A stretch of DNA of 64,000 nt from Larkinella humicola (lineage in GTDB: Bacteria; Bacteroidota; Bacteroidia; Cytophagales; Spirosomataceae), in assembly GCF_008727875.1 (NCBI RefSeq), contig NZ_VTWS01000009.1:62001-126000 (forward strand). The letters are read 5' to 3'. The notes beneath the pieces are model-generated. The model was not told the origin of the DNA and ran no database searches. It saw only the letters and a list, made by a program, of their open reading frames with translations. The position numbers and the translations under genes are program-made. Shown in pieces: positions 24,940 to 33,437 of the stretch (the stretch's first letter is position 1; every line of letters begins with the position of its first letter).

Positions 24940-26099
24940 CAGTCGCCGTCCGTATCCACGTAGGTGATGGTGATGCTCATGGCCGACGTCATGTCCACTT
25001 TCAGCATTCGTACGGCTTTCTGCATTTCGGTGTAAACCGCCACCACCGCAGCATTATTCGTCTTAATTTCGTCGTGCAGATTCGGTTTCAGCGCATTCAG
25101 TTTCGCGTTGGTCGATTCAAACTGCGCGTTGATCACCTCCACCAGCGACTTCCCGGTCTGGCTGTCTTTGGCGCCCAGAGCGTTGAGGTAGCTTTTAAAA
25201 CCGGGTCCCTCCTGCCCCGTTTTCACGTCTTTCCCGTTGAAAAAATCAATGGCGGCCTGGTGGGCGGTTTTGGCCAGAACCAACGACAGGTCTTTTTTGT
25301 AAAACGCTTCCACTTTTTCGGGAGCCGGAGTGCCGCTGGCCATCACGCCCGTCGGAATTCCGAATTTCCCCGAACGGATATACCGCTCATAATGAAGTAC
25401 ATACCCATTGACCAGTTTCGAGGTTGAGCACCCCGCGTCGATGCCGGTACAGTTCACAAACTTGTCCCGGTAGCCACCGGTTGTCCACTCGGTCAGAACG
25501 GCGGTAAAAACTGTGTTCATCTGGGTGGTGATTCGCTTCAGGTAGGCAATCCGTTTGGCCGCATCCGCAGCCGTCGTATACCGCAGCAGGATGGCATTGT
25601 CGGTGGCCGCCAGGCCATTGATCAGGTAATCCAAAGCCGGAAAACCCTGTTTGGGGTACGCGGCTGGCAAGTCCATCACCGCCGAACCCGAGACGATATT
25701 CTCCTCAATCCCGGTCACGTTAGCGGGATAGATGTTAAAAAAATACCGGAGTGTCTGCGATTCTGCCGGGCCGACATCGAACAGCTCCACTTTTTGCCAT
25801 TCGGTATAAGCATCGACCCAGGCCTGCCGGAATTCCGTCAGCGTGGTTGGGTCGGGTTTGGCCGCAAAGGCTTCCGACTTCGCCCGCATCAGGTCAAATT
25901 TGGTTTTAAAATTGGCGTAGCCCGGCAGAATGATGTTGTCCGCCAGGTGCGTCAGCATCGCCTTGCGGTCGGTGCCAACAGGGTTTGTAGGATTCGGATC
26001 GGGGTCCGGATCGGGCGTATCCTTGCTGGTCGAACAAGCCCAGACCAACCCCAAAAAAGCAAACAAAAAACCGACGGTTTTCCAACTGAAATGTGCCAT
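24939..26099 (-). CDS. Imelysin-like lipoprotein (COG3489 type)
   Basis: A 386-residue lipoprotein: signal FLFAFLGLVWAC with the lipobox cysteine near residue 20, then a D/P-rich linker (DPDPDPNPTNP) and an all-helical imelysin/ICMP-like domain. The family motif GxHxxE appears in altered form as GFPALDYLING, with histidine replaced by proline and glutamate by aspartate, so the metal or protease site of classic imelysins is probably lost. Members of this group are tied to iron uptake. The stop overlaps the gamma-carboxylase start (ATGA). I chose the ATG at 26099; the longer frame would run through an intergenic palindrome. Confidence 0.85.
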   Translation of the reverse strand: MAHFSWKTVGFLFAFLGLVWACSTSKDTPDPDPDPNPTNPVGTDRKAMLTHLADNIILPGYANFKTKFDLMRAKSEAFAAKPDPTTLTEFRQAWVDAYTEWQKVELFDVGPAESQTLRYFFNIYPANVTGIEENIVSGSAVMDLPAAYPKQGFPALDYLINGLAATDNAILLRYTTAADAAKRIAYLKRITTQMNTVFTAVLTEWTTGGYRDKFVNCTGIDAGCSTSKLVNGYVLHYERYIRSGKFGIPTGVMASGTPAPEKVEAFYKKDLSLVLAKTAHQAAIDFFNGKDVKTGQEGPGFKSYLNALGAKDSQTGKSLVEVINAQFESTNAKLNALKPNLHDEIKTNNAAVVAVYTEMQKAVRMLKVDMTSAMSITITYVDTDGD

Positions 26100-26107
26100 A
26101 CTTAAAA

Positions 26108-26200
26108 ATGGTTTACGGTTTTCGGTATACTGTTTACAGTGGCTGACGTGTATGAAGCGCGCGTCAGCCACCGTAACCTGAAAACCGAAAACCATAAACC
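26108..26200. repeat. Interspersed palindrome, family F (GGTTTACGGTTTTC type), copy 1
   Basis: The left arm at 26108-26148 and right arm at 26162-26200 are imperfectly complementary, with perfect stretches such as GTGGCTGACG. It fills the gap between the DUF4856 and imelysin genes of one operon, so it could cause partial termination or mRNA processing. Confidence 0.7.
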
Positions 26201-26205
26201 CTACA

Positions 26206-27387
26206 TTAATTCGTGATCTTGAACTTCGTCCGGATGGCCGCAGCGGCTGCATCGATTTTGGTGTTGGTCAGCCCCCAGAAACCGTTCGGTGCCAGGATCA
26301 GTCCCGCCAGAATGGTGTCCGAGAAAGCCGCATCAGCCCCGTTTACTTTGCAAAACCGCAGCGAGTAAATGAATCCCAGTCCTTCGCCGATGGCGTGGGC
26401 ACGGGCTGCGTCGTTGGTTGCGTTCGTTTTCCATTTCCCCAGATAGCCTAAAGCCGCAGCAGCCAGGGCTTTTTCCAGGGCCGGGCGTAGAATAGCCACC
26501 TGCGCTTTCAGGGTCGTCGGGTCGTTGTTGACAATAGCCGCCCGGCCTTTCAGCAAGGACGTGTGGATTTTGGGGAAGTCTTCTTTATTGTATTCCCAGA
26601 GGTACGAACCGATGAAACTTTCGCCGGACGACGTAGCCGTTGCTTTGCTGCCATAAACCGGATTGGCCGTCAGCAAGCCGAAAATTTGATCCCAGTTGTG
26701 CTCCAGTTCGGTGTATTTTTTACCGGTTACCACTTTGGAATTGTCCAGTGCCAGGTTCTTGTCGCTCAGCAACACGTTGCTGATGTAATCGACCTGCATG
26801 CCGCCAATCATCGATTTCTGGATGATCTGGCCCCACTCAATGCCTCTGGCGTCCACCAGATAGGAACTGGTTCCCGTTACGAGCTTGCCCGCTTTGCCTT
26901 CCGACGCGATGGCCGTTACGGATTTGCTGGCGGTGGCAATCGGTCCAAAAGCGGCTTCCAGTGTTTTGCGTTCTTTTTCGGCATCAGCCGCTGGCAATGA
27001 CGAGGCAAAAATCGACCGCAGGTTAACGCCGGACGTATTCAAAGCCGCATCGGTAAAGGGGTTGCCGGTGTTGGAAAACATATTTTTCAATACGGTCGAA
27101 TCCAGCGTGGCGCCGGTTCCTACCGCCGTGCCGTTGTAGGTATTGATGGCGCGAAACATCAGGAGTTGGGTGCTACCCGGTGTCAGATCGACGGTTTTGG
27201 CACCGCTGACATCCGCAAAGAAGTTGGCGTAGGCCGTAGTGTCCGTTAATTTGGAATAGTCGATAGCCGAACGCAGGTTCTCAGGCGGTGTGATGCCATT
27301 GTCATCGTCGTCTTTGCTACAGGCGATCAGACTGGCGGTTACCAACACAATGGGAATGTATCGGGCAAGTACATTTAATTTGAACAT
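26206..27387 (-). CDS. DUF4856 domain lipoprotein
   Basis: A 393-residue lipoprotein with a lipobox at IVLVTASLIAC (cysteine at residue 23) followed by acidic SKDDDDN. The body matches DUF4856, a family I know from its recurrent place beside imelysin-like lipoproteins and TonB receptors; it begins with an IDYSKLTDTTAYANFF-like stretch. Its biochemical role is unknown. It is the first gene of the four-gene operon, preceded by a 185-base gap with an AT-rich candidate Fur-like dyad. Low-complexity acidic residues after the cysteine may bind metal, but that is speculation. Confidence 0.85.
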   Translation of the reverse strand: MFKLNVLARYIPIVLVTASLIACSKDDDDNGITPPENLRSAIDYSKLTDTTAYANFFADVSGAKTVDLTPGSTQLLMFRAINTYNGTAVGTGATLDSTVLKNMFSNTGNPFTDAALNTSGVNLRSIFASSLPAADAEKERKTLEAAFGPIATASKSVTAIASEGKAGKLVTGTSSYLVDARGIEWGQIIQKSMIGGMQVDYISNVLLSDKNLALDNSKVVTGKKYTELEHNWDQIFGLLTANPVYGSKATATSSGESFIGSYLWEYNKEDFPKIHTSLLKGRAAIVNNDPTTLKAQVAILRPALEKALAAAALGYLGKWKTNATNDAARAHAIGEGLGFIYSLRFCKVNGADAAFSDTILAGLILAPNGFWGLTNTKIDAAAAAIRTKFKITN

Positions 27388-27428
27388 GATGGATTCGATA
27401 AAAGGTTATTCTGCCGTAAATGTAAATA

Positions 27429-27452
27429 CTATTTAGACTGGTTATAAGATTA
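27429..27452. promoter_or_regulatory. Degenerate Fur-like dyad upstream of the DUF4856/TonB operon
   Basis: CTATTTAGACTGGTTATAAG lies about 45 bases before the start codon. It keeps the TATTTA...TTATAA halves seen in AT-rich Bacteroidota iron boxes, but the symmetry is weak. Its position and the iron-type operon make it worth recording; the call rests on partial memory of the motif. Confidence 0.25.
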
Positions 27453-27514
27453 TTAGTAAGAATGTTTTTAAATAAGATTTTAACCTGCTGAAAGTAAGAG
27501 CCTTATACTAGACG

Positions 27515-27557
27515 AAAAAAATCTGGTTCCGGCCAGAAATGGTACCAGAACCAGATT
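27515..27557 (-). terminator. Intrinsic terminator after the beta-barrel gene
   Basis: On the minus strand a 13-base-pair stem (arms 27545-27557 and 27520-27532, AATCTGGTTC paired with GAACCAGATT plus three more pairs) is followed by a run of T. It lies 16 bases past the stop codon at 27573. Confidence 0.75.
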
Positions 27558-27572
27558 CGCTGTCAATTGCAA

Positions 27573-28937
27573 TCACCGGACAGACTGAAAACCCAGCCGC
27601 AGGCTGACGCCCCCCGAACCAAGCAGAAGGTTTTCCCGCGTAAACGGCCCGATCGGATATTTCAGATACGGTTCAGCGGATAAGCGAAATTGGGTGCCGA
27701 TCCGGCGTTCCACGCCGATGGACAGATTGAGGATTCGACCCCAGTAAATTTTCTGGAAAGCCGGTGCGGCCTGGTTTATCGTTTCCTGCGCCGTCACGAA
27801 CTGTGTGGTCGTTTGTTCCTGCCCGTTGGTTCCCATCACCACCACCGTCACCTCTTTTTGCTGCTGGTAGGTGTAAGCGTACTGTTCGTTCAGAAAGGCG
27901 ACGGACGACAGGCCCGCTTCGGCGTAGAAGCCCAAATTAGCCGATTTTTTGGGTCGAAACCGTATGTTCAGCGGCAGATCGACCGCCGTGAGCCGAATGC
28001 TGGTCGAAATCAACTGGGGAATCGTCGAAACAACGAACACTTCCGGCCCGGCGGTTCCGAATTTTTGCTGCGCCATCGACAACCCGGTCGACAGGCTAAA
28101 CCGGCGGCTGATCGGAATTTCGGAAAAAAGTCCGCCCCCCACGGCTGGCGATGCCGAACTTCCCGCGGCATATACCGACTGCGGGGCCAGACTAACGCCC
28201 CAAATGGGCTTTTGCCCCATTTTAGACCGGTCTATTTTTGCCACCACCGGTTGGTCAGTCCATAGACTCAAGGGAAGTCCCAAAGGCCGGAGCGGGCGCT
28301 GGGTGATCGGTATGGATCGTGGCGTGATGAAGTCATACGAGCCGGTTTGGCTGATTGATTCGTCGGGGCGAATGCGAACGGCAATTGGTTCTGGCCTTGC
28401 GTCTAAAGTCGTGCGCGGCACCGGCCTTGCCCCTAAAGTCGTGCGCGACCCCGGCCCTAAAGGGGACTTTCTGAATCCAGATTTTGCCGCGTCCAAGTCC
28501 CCTTTAGGACCGGGGTCAAGAACAACTTTAGGGGCAAAACCGGGGTCGCGCACGACTCCAGGAGTGGAAAGCGAAAGCAGCGGTTTTCCATCAGGCTCAA
28601 CGGGTTCCTTTTTATAGATTAACCCCGCTCCTTCTACCCGGTGCTTCTCCACCAACGACGGAACGGTTTTCTTTCCCGAAAAACCGGTTTTGGGTTGATT
28701 TTTTGCCAGGGATTCCGAATCCTGCCGACCGACATACAGCCAAACCGGCACGCCCAGAACGCCGAGCAACAGACAGGCCGCCAGCGCATACCGGAACCAG
28801 ACCAGCGGTTGCCGCTGCTGCCGTTTGCGCCGGAGCCGCTGAAATTCCTCCCACGAACCGGGCTCGTAAGCCGGTTCATACCGTCCCATCGTCTTTCGGA
28901 TCTGATCGGTCAGCCGTTTATGGATAGAATCTTTCAT
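27573..28937 (-). CDS. Anti-sigma-like membrane protein with C-terminal outer-membrane beta-barrel-type domain
   Basis: A 454-residue protein. Residues 1-43 are a charged cytosolic-type segment (YEPAYEPGSWEEFQRLRRKRQ). Residues 46-68 form one membrane helix (FRYALAACLLLGVLGVPVWLYV). A proline/arginine-rich linker to about residue 245 is followed by a beta-rich C-terminal domain with alternating aromatic strands ending in LRLGFQSVR, as in PorT-like outer membrane beta-barrels. It overlaps the upstream ECF sigma gene by 20 bases, so an anti-sigma role is likely. The linker contains the family H repeat translated as KVVLDPGPKGDLDAAKSGF and FRKSPLG. An inner-membrane helix and a barrel in one chain is topologically odd. 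Confidence 0.75.
   Translation of the reverse strand: MKDSIHKRLTDQIRKTMGRYEPAYEPGSWEEFQRLRRKRQQRQPLVWFRYALAACLLLGVLGVPVWLYVGRQDSESLAKNQPKTGFSGKKTVPSLVEKHRVEGAGLIYKKEPVEPDGKPLLSLSTPGVVRDPGFAPKVVLDPGPKGDLDAAKSGFRKSPLGPGSRTTLGARPVPRTTLDARPEPIAVRIRPDESISQTGSYDFITPRSIPITQRPLRPLGLPLSLWTDQPVVAKIDRSKMGQKPIWGVSLAPQSVYAAGSSASPAVGGGLFSEIPISRRFSLSTGLSMAQQKFGTAGPEVFVVSTIPQLISTSIRLTAVDLPLNIRFRPKKSANLGFYAEAGLSSVAFLNEQYAYTYQQQKEVTVVVMGTNGQEQTTTQFVTAQETINQAAPAFQKIYWGRILNLSIGVERRIGTQFRLSAEPYLKYPIGPFTRENLLLGSGGVSLRLGFQSVR
28392..28560. repeat. Family H palindromic element, expanded copy, inside the anti-sigma/barrel reading frame
   Basis: The core CCCTAAAGGGGACTT ... AAGTCCCCTTTAGG at about 28455-28508 is flanked by degenerate tandem units of about 30 bases containing CTAAAGTCGTGCGCG and their inverted forms (ACTTTAGGGGC, GTCGCGCACGACT). 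The reading frame stays open through the whole block. Confidence 0.8.
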
Positions 28938-29493
28938 TGTGATTCGGGAAATAATTTTTCACCAACCGGGCAAGTTTTTCTTTCGCCCGAACCAGGTAAA
29001 CCCGCGACGAGCTGACCGACAGATTGAGTTGCCGGGCGATTTCGTCGTGCGAATAGCCTTCGATTTCGTATAAGTTAAACACCATGCGGTAGTGGTCGGG
29101 AAGGTGTTGGAGCAGGTTCAGAATGTCCTCCGCCGTGAGTTGGCTAATGACCGAATCTTCGAGGGCAACGGCCTGGCTGTCGGCCTGTTCCGGATCGAGG
29201 GCTTGGGCGTGCCTGGTCAGTTTCCGGTAATGATCGAGGGCGGTATTGACCACAATCCGGCGCAGCCAGCCTTTGAACGTTTCGTCAAACGCATACCGGT
29301 CGATCCGGTCGAAGACTTTCATAAAACTATCGTTGACCACGCTGCCCGCTTCCTGCCGGGCCGGGTGGTATCGCAACGCAATGGCCATTGTAAACCCGTA
29401 AAAATGTTTGTAAAACATTTCCTGGTGCTGCGGGCTGCCGTTCCGGCATCCTTCGATGAGTTGTCGTTCAAAAGGAGTACAATCTGGTGCCAT
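28918..29493 (-). CDS. ECF-type RNA polymerase sigma factor
   Basis: A 191-residue sigma-70 family ECF protein. Region 2 is seen as AGSVVNDSFMKVFDRIDRY with FKGWLRRIVVNTALDHYRK, and region 4 as LPDHYRMVFNLYEIEGYSHDE with LNLSVSSSRVYLVRAKEKL near the C-terminus. I chose the ATG at 29493; a GTG at 29541 would add 16 residues without family similarity. It is coupled to the downstream membrane/barrel gene by a 20-base overlap, the usual sigma/anti-sigma order. Two small secreted-protein genes precede it on the same strand with short gaps. Confidence 0.93.
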   Translation of the reverse strand: MAPDCTPFERQLIEGCRNGSPQHQEMFYKHFYGFTMAIALRYHPARQEAGSVVNDSFMKVFDRIDRYAFDETFKGWLRRIVVNTALDHYRKLTRHAQALDPEQADSQAVALEDSVISQLTAEDILNLLQHLPDHYRMVFNLYEIEGYSHDEIARQLNLSVSSSRVYLVRAKEKLARLVKNYFPNHNERFYP

Positions 29494-29563
29494 ATCACCG
29501 GCTGCGGGCGATAACAAAGAACGGTGAGCCCGACGGCCCACCGTTCCGGATATGAGTGGTATT

Positions 29564-30094
29564 TTACCGGTTGGAATTGGAAACGGTGCCGTCCGGGTTC
29601 AGCGTGGTGTCCTGCACCTTCGACCCGTTATAGACGACAAAGGTTGTATTGGAATGATCGCCTTCACCAATCACTTTGGTAACGTCAATTTTGAGCGTGT
29701 GTACGAGATCGGTCGGGCAGCCGGAAACGTCGCCGGTTTCATGAATCAGCGCCAGGTGGATCGTCGGCGGATAAATCATGATTTCGACCCCGTTCCAGAC
29801 GGCCTTGAAGGATTCGGGCGAACAACCGCCTTTCACTTTCACCGTCAGGATGTTGCCGTCACGGGTGACGTTCTCGATGGTAAACTGGGTTCCTTCGGCT
29901 TTGGTACGGGCGTTCATGGCCCGGTCGAATTCTTCGGCACTTTTTTGCAAACTCGTCAGGTCTTTGTCCGACGGGGCGGGTTCGTTGGCCGAATCCTGGT
30001 TACAGGCCCCGAGCGTCAACAGGACGGCCAGACTCAACAGAGCGGACATTTTTCGAACCATCAGGAAGCTGGATAAAATGGAATGGATTTTCAT
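29564..30094 (-). CDS. Putative lipoprotein of unknown function
   Basis: A 176-residue protein with an N-terminal hydrophobic stretch and lipobox LLTLGAC (cysteine near residue 31), so probably membrane-anchored. Starts at M12 or M16 would give a more usual signal length. The mature part is polar with two cysteines (GGCSPESF and SGCPTD) that could form a disulfide. I do not recognise the family. It lies 70 bases upstream of the ECF sigma gene on the same strand and may belong to the same transcript. Confidence 0.7.
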   Translation of the reverse strand: MKIHSILSSFLMVRKMSALLSLAVLLTLGACNQDSANEPAPSDKDLTSLQKSAEEFDRAMNARTKAEGTQFTIENVTRDGNILTVKVKGGCSPESFKAVWNGVEIMIYPPTIHLALIHETGDVSGCPTDLVHTLKIDVTKVIGEGDHSNTTFVVYNGSKVQDTTLNPDGTVSNSNR

Positions 30095-30182
30095 GGAAAT
30101 AAGTCTGTTTAGTGTTTACTAAACCCATGACGTAACGCGCGGAACGAACGCTACAACCCCTCGCATTTTTTTTGGGAAACCG

Positions 30183-30854
30183 TCAGTTCAACGCCGTTCC
30201 GATCACGCACGTCCGGTTATACGCTTCCACGATCTCGCCAAACCGGTTCCAGTCCCGGCGCGTGGCGGCCGGAAACTGCCGCACAAAGGCCGGGCAGTCG
30301 CCAAACAAAGCCTCGTGTTCCTCGTCGATGGTTCCTTTTTTCACGATGCGCGCGTTGGTCTGGTCTTTCACCACCACAAAGCTGAGGTCTTTCGGATTGG
30401 TGCCGATCGTGAAATTGCCGAAGGTATACTCCGCGCTTTTCTTCCAGCCGCTGGCGTCGAAGTACAGCGTAATTTTGCCCGGATGGCTCAGCCGTTCGAG
30501 CAGAGCGGTTTTTCCGTCTTTGCGCGGATTGGGCACCCGCTCAAAAACCACCTGCTCCCGTACGCGGGGAATGGCCCCGGTAGCATAGGCAAATTTTGGA
30601 ATGTCCTGGGCCACCAGACGGAGTTTCTCGCCTTTGAAGGTTATTTTTTTGTCGTCGGCCGTGCGCACTACGACGCTGGCCGGGGCGTCATTCACCATCG
30701 CGCCCACCCGGACTTTCCCGCGAATGGTATCGTTGTCGGTCGTTACGACATAGCCGTCGGTCCACGACGTGATGGCGCCCAGCGGAACATATTGGGCCAT
30801 TCCAACGGTGCTGCTCAACAGAGCCGCGAAGAAACTGATTTTTAACGTGTTCAT
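30183..30854 (-). CDS. Secreted protein of unknown function
   Basis: A 223-residue protein with a clear signal peptide (ISFFAALLSSTVGMAQ). The mature part begins with a segment GYVVTTDNDTIRGKVRVG, which resembles the N-terminal beta-sheet region of small exported proteins common in Cytophagales (a uses-DNDTIxGxV pattern), and ends in NRTCVIGTALN. No catalytic motif is visible. It precedes the lipoprotein and ECF sigma genes on the same strand with an 88-base gap, and follows a family F palindrome on its upstream side. Confidence 0.7.
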   Translation of the reverse strand: MNTLKISFFAALLSSTVGMAQYVPLGAITSWTDGYVVTTDNDTIRGKVRVGAMVNDAPASVVVRTADDKKITFKGEKLRLVAQDIPKFAYATGAIPRVREQVVFERVPNPRKDGKTALLERLSHPGKITLYFDASGWKKSAEYTFGNFTIGTNPKDLSFVVVKDQTNARIVKKGTIDEEHEALFGDCPAFVRQFPAATRRDWNRFGEIVEAYNRTCVIGTALN

Positions 30855-30880
30855 GGTTGTTGTTTACTTGGTTTAAAAAT

Positions 30881-30992
30881 GGTTTACGGTTTTCAGTTTA
30901 CGGTTTACGGTGCGGTTCCTCGCCGGGACTAACGCGCTGCAAAACCCGCCAGGAAGTATGCGTCAGCTACCGTAAACTGAAAACCGTAAACC
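30881..30992. repeat. Interspersed palindrome, family F, copy 2
   Basis: Arms 30881-30904 and 30969-30992 are 24 bases and perfectly complementary (GGTTTACGGTTTTCAGTTTA...). It fills the gap between the LytS-type kinase (whose stop it precedes by a few bases) and the secreted protein gene. Confidence 0.8.
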
Positions 30993-30999
30993 GAATTTA

Positions 31000-32142
31000 C
31001 TACCTCCGCAACAGCGGAACCCGCACCCGAAACTCCTCGCCGTCGTCTTTGATTTCCAGCGCGGGCAGGCCCAATCGGCGGAAGCGGTCGGTGAGCGTCC
31101 CCAGTCCGATGGGAATGGCCGTTACGCGGAGCGGTTTGCGCTGAATCGGATTGGTGACCAGCAACTCACCGTCTCCCAGGGTCTCAATCGTCAGCCGCAA
31201 CGGTTTTTCGGGCAAAATGACGTTGTACCGAATGGCATTTTCGACCAGCGTCTGGAGCGTCAACGGGGGCAGCATATCGTCCAGAAACCGGTCTTCCACC
31301 TGAATGTCGTACGAAATGGCCGGGCCAAACCGCGTTTGAATCAGAAACAGATACGACCGGATAAACGCCACCTCGCTGCGGAGCGAAGTCAATTCCCGCT
31401 CGCCTTCCTGCAACAAATACCGGTAGACGCTCGCCAGTTCGTCCAGAAACGCCCCGGCCTGTTTTTTGTCCTCGGTAATGAGTGACGACAACGAATTGAG
31501 CGAATTGAACAGAAAATGCGGGTTGACCTGGTTTTTCAGCGTGTCGTACTGGCTCTGCAAGGTCGCCTTTTTGAGCGCTTCGGCTTCCGTGATCGCTTCC
31601 CGGTTTTTCTGGAGGTAGTACATACTCTCGTAAATCACCCCCACCAGCAGGGCAAACAAAAGCGCCATGCCGATGTGAATCAGGTAAACGCGCGGAAATT
31701 CGGCCGGCGTAACCATCCCCGTAAAATCAACATGGCTCACCACCCAGGTTTCGATGGGTTGTACAGGAATGATCAGCAGCGAATACCCCAGAAACGTCGT
31801 CAGGATGCGTTGCCGGAACTGCGTCCGGTCGGCATAGCGCACCCGCACCTTCATCACCCACCACCGCAGCAATTGCCAGGCACAGGCGGTTGAAACCAGT
31901 CCCCAGAGAAAAGCCTGCGCAAAGAGACGCCAATCGTAGCCGTATTCATTCATGTAAAAAAACACGAACGGCAAAACCGCCACCGGTGTGCCGATGATTT
32001 GCAGCCATTTGTCGTTGATGGGCTCGACCCGGTTGCCGGGTTGGGTCAGGGTCACTTTGTTCACGGAATCGGGTTGTTCTCGTTTCGTATGGGCCGGATG
32101 CGAGGGCGTTGAACCGTTTGCTAAAAGTAGTTTACCGGCCAT
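31000..32142 (-). CDS. LytS-type sensor histidine kinase (PF06580 family)
   Basis: A 380-residue inner-membrane kinase: four membrane segments between about residues 45 and 175, then the His_kinase domain with the phosphorylation motif NQVNPHFLFNSLNSLSSL (about residue 205), and an HATPase with LQTLVENAIRYN and a weak G-box (PIGLGTLTDRFRRLG). Such kinases normally pair with a LytTR response regulator, but none lies next to it. The frame continues upstream to a TTG at 32187; the ATG at 32142 is preferred. It is divergent from the thioredoxin-like gene across about 140 bases. Confidence 0.88.
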   Translation of the reverse strand: MAGKLLLANGSTPSHPAHTKREQPDSVNKVTLTQPGNRVEPINDKWLQIIGTPVAVLPFVFFYMNEYGYDWRLFAQAFLWGLVSTACAWQLLRWWVMKVRVRYADRTQFRQRILTTFLGYSLLIIPVQPIETWVVSHVDFTGMVTPAEFPRVYLIHIGMALLFALLVGVIYESMYYLQKNREAITEAEALKKATLQSQYDTLKNQVNPHFLFNSLNSLSSLITEDKKQAGAFLDELASVYRYLLQEGERELTSLRSEVAFIRSYLFLIQTRFGPAISYDIQVEDRFLDDMLPPLTLQTLVENAIRYNVILPEKPLRLTIETLGDGELLVTNPIQRKPLRVTAIPIGLGTLTDRFRRLGLPALEIKDDGEEFRVRVPLLRR

Positions 32143-32281
32143 TTGTTTCAAAAGATAGTCGGTTGAATCCGCATTTTTAGCCCACAAACCGTCAGATTCC
32201 GGTATGGATTTTTCCCGTATGGTTTTATTTCATTATTTTCAGGTTAAAGTAGAGTATTCCTACACAACACGAACTATTCCG

Positions 32282-33418
32282 ATGAGTATCAATCTCTTCA
32301 TCAAAAGGCTGTACCGACTGTCCGGACTGGTCGTTCTGATCGGCACGCTGGCTTTTATGCCGAAAGCGGATCACAAAACTCTGGAAATTGGCGCTTCGGC
32401 TCCGGATTTCTCGCTCCCCGGCGTCGACGGAAAGCAGTATAGCCTGAAAAGCTTTGCCGGTTCACCCGCGCTGGTCATCGTGTTCAGTTGTAACCACTGC
32501 CCCACCGCGCAGGCCTACGAAGACCGCCTGATTCAGTTGGTGACCGATTACAAACCGAAAAAGGTGAACTTTGTCGTCATTTCGCCCAACAGCCCGGCCA
32601 CCGTGAGCCTGGCCGAACTGGGCTACACCGATCTGAGCGACAGTTTCGCCGAGATGAAGGTGCGCGCCAAAGCGAAGGGCTATAATTTTCCGTATCTCTA
32701 CGACGGCGACACGCAAACCACGTCGGAGAAATACGGCCCGGTGGCGACGCCCCACGTTTTCATTTTCGACAAAGACCGCAAGCTGCAATACGCCGGGCGG
32801 TTCGATGCGAAGGAAAAACCGGGCTCGGCCAACGCCGAAGATGCCCGGACGGCGCTGGATGCGGTATTGGCCGGTCAGAAGGTGCCGATGGCCACCACCA
32901 AAACCTTCGGCTGTTCGGTGAAATGGATCGAAAAGAGTGATTACATCAGGAAACAGCAGGCTGAATGGGCGAAACGACCGGTTTCCCTGGCCGATGTGGA
33001 CGTGGCTGGTCTGAAAAAACTGATCAAAAACGATTCCGACAAACTGCGGCTGATCAACGTCTGGGCGACCTGGTGCGGGCCGTGTGTGCAGGAATTTCCG
33101 GAGTTCATCACCATCGACCGGATGTACCGCGAGCGGGATTTCGAGTTCGTGACGGTTTCGGCCGACAAGCCCGACAAAAAAGCCAAAGCCCTCGAATTTT
33201 TGAAGAAGAAGGAAGCCTCCAACCAGAATTACCTGTTCAGTTCGGACGACAAATACGCGCTGATCGAAGCCATCGATCCCAACTGGCAGGGCGCTTTGCC
33301 CTACACGATTCTGGTGGAGCCGGGCGGCAAAATCGTCTACAGCAAACAAGGGCCGATCGATCCGCTGGAAATGAAACGGAAGATTGTGGAAAACCGGCTG
33401 ATCGGGCGGTATTATTGA
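32282..33418 (+). CDS. Double-domain redoxin: peroxiredoxin-like domain plus TlpA-like thioredoxin
   Basis: A 378-residue exported or membrane-anchored protein. After an N-terminal hydrophobic helix (LSGLVVLIGTLAFMP) comes an AhpC/TSA-redoxin domain (residues 30-200) with an unusual SCNHCPTAQAY active site. A second thioredoxin domain (about 245-378) has the classic WATWCGPCVQEFPEF motif and the cis-proline segment LPYTILVEPGG. The first domain's CxxC is typical of redoxins annotated as thiol-disulfide isomerases; together they could relay electrons or reduce envelope disulfides. I chose the ATG at 32282 (MSINLF). It is followed by a 40-base perfect inverted repeat. Confidence 0.9.
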   Translation: MSINLFIKRLYRLSGLVVLIGTLAFMPKADHKTLEIGASAPDFSLPGVDGKQYSLKSFAGSPALVIVFSCNHCPTAQAYEDRLIQLVTDYKPKKVNFVVISPNSPATVSLAELGYTDLSDSFAEMKVRAKAKGYNFPYLYDGDTQTTSEKYGPVATPHVFIFDKDRKLQYAGRFDAKEKPGSANAEDARTALDAVLAGQKVPMATTKTFGCSVKWIEKSDYIRKQQAEWAKRPVSLADVDVAGLKKLIKNDSDKLRLINVWATWCGPCVQEFPEFITIDRMYRERDFEFVTVSADKPDKKAKALEFLKKKEASNQNYLFSSDDKYALIEAIDPNWQGALPYTILVEPGGKIVYSKQGPIDPLEMKRKIVENRLIGRYY

Positions 33419-33437
33419 GAAGCAGTTTTTTAAAATA

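Noticed and set aside
28392-28560. Insertion sequence inside the beta-barrel gene
   Set aside because: There is no transposase, no target duplication that I can see, and the reading frame stays open; it fits a small palindromic element better.
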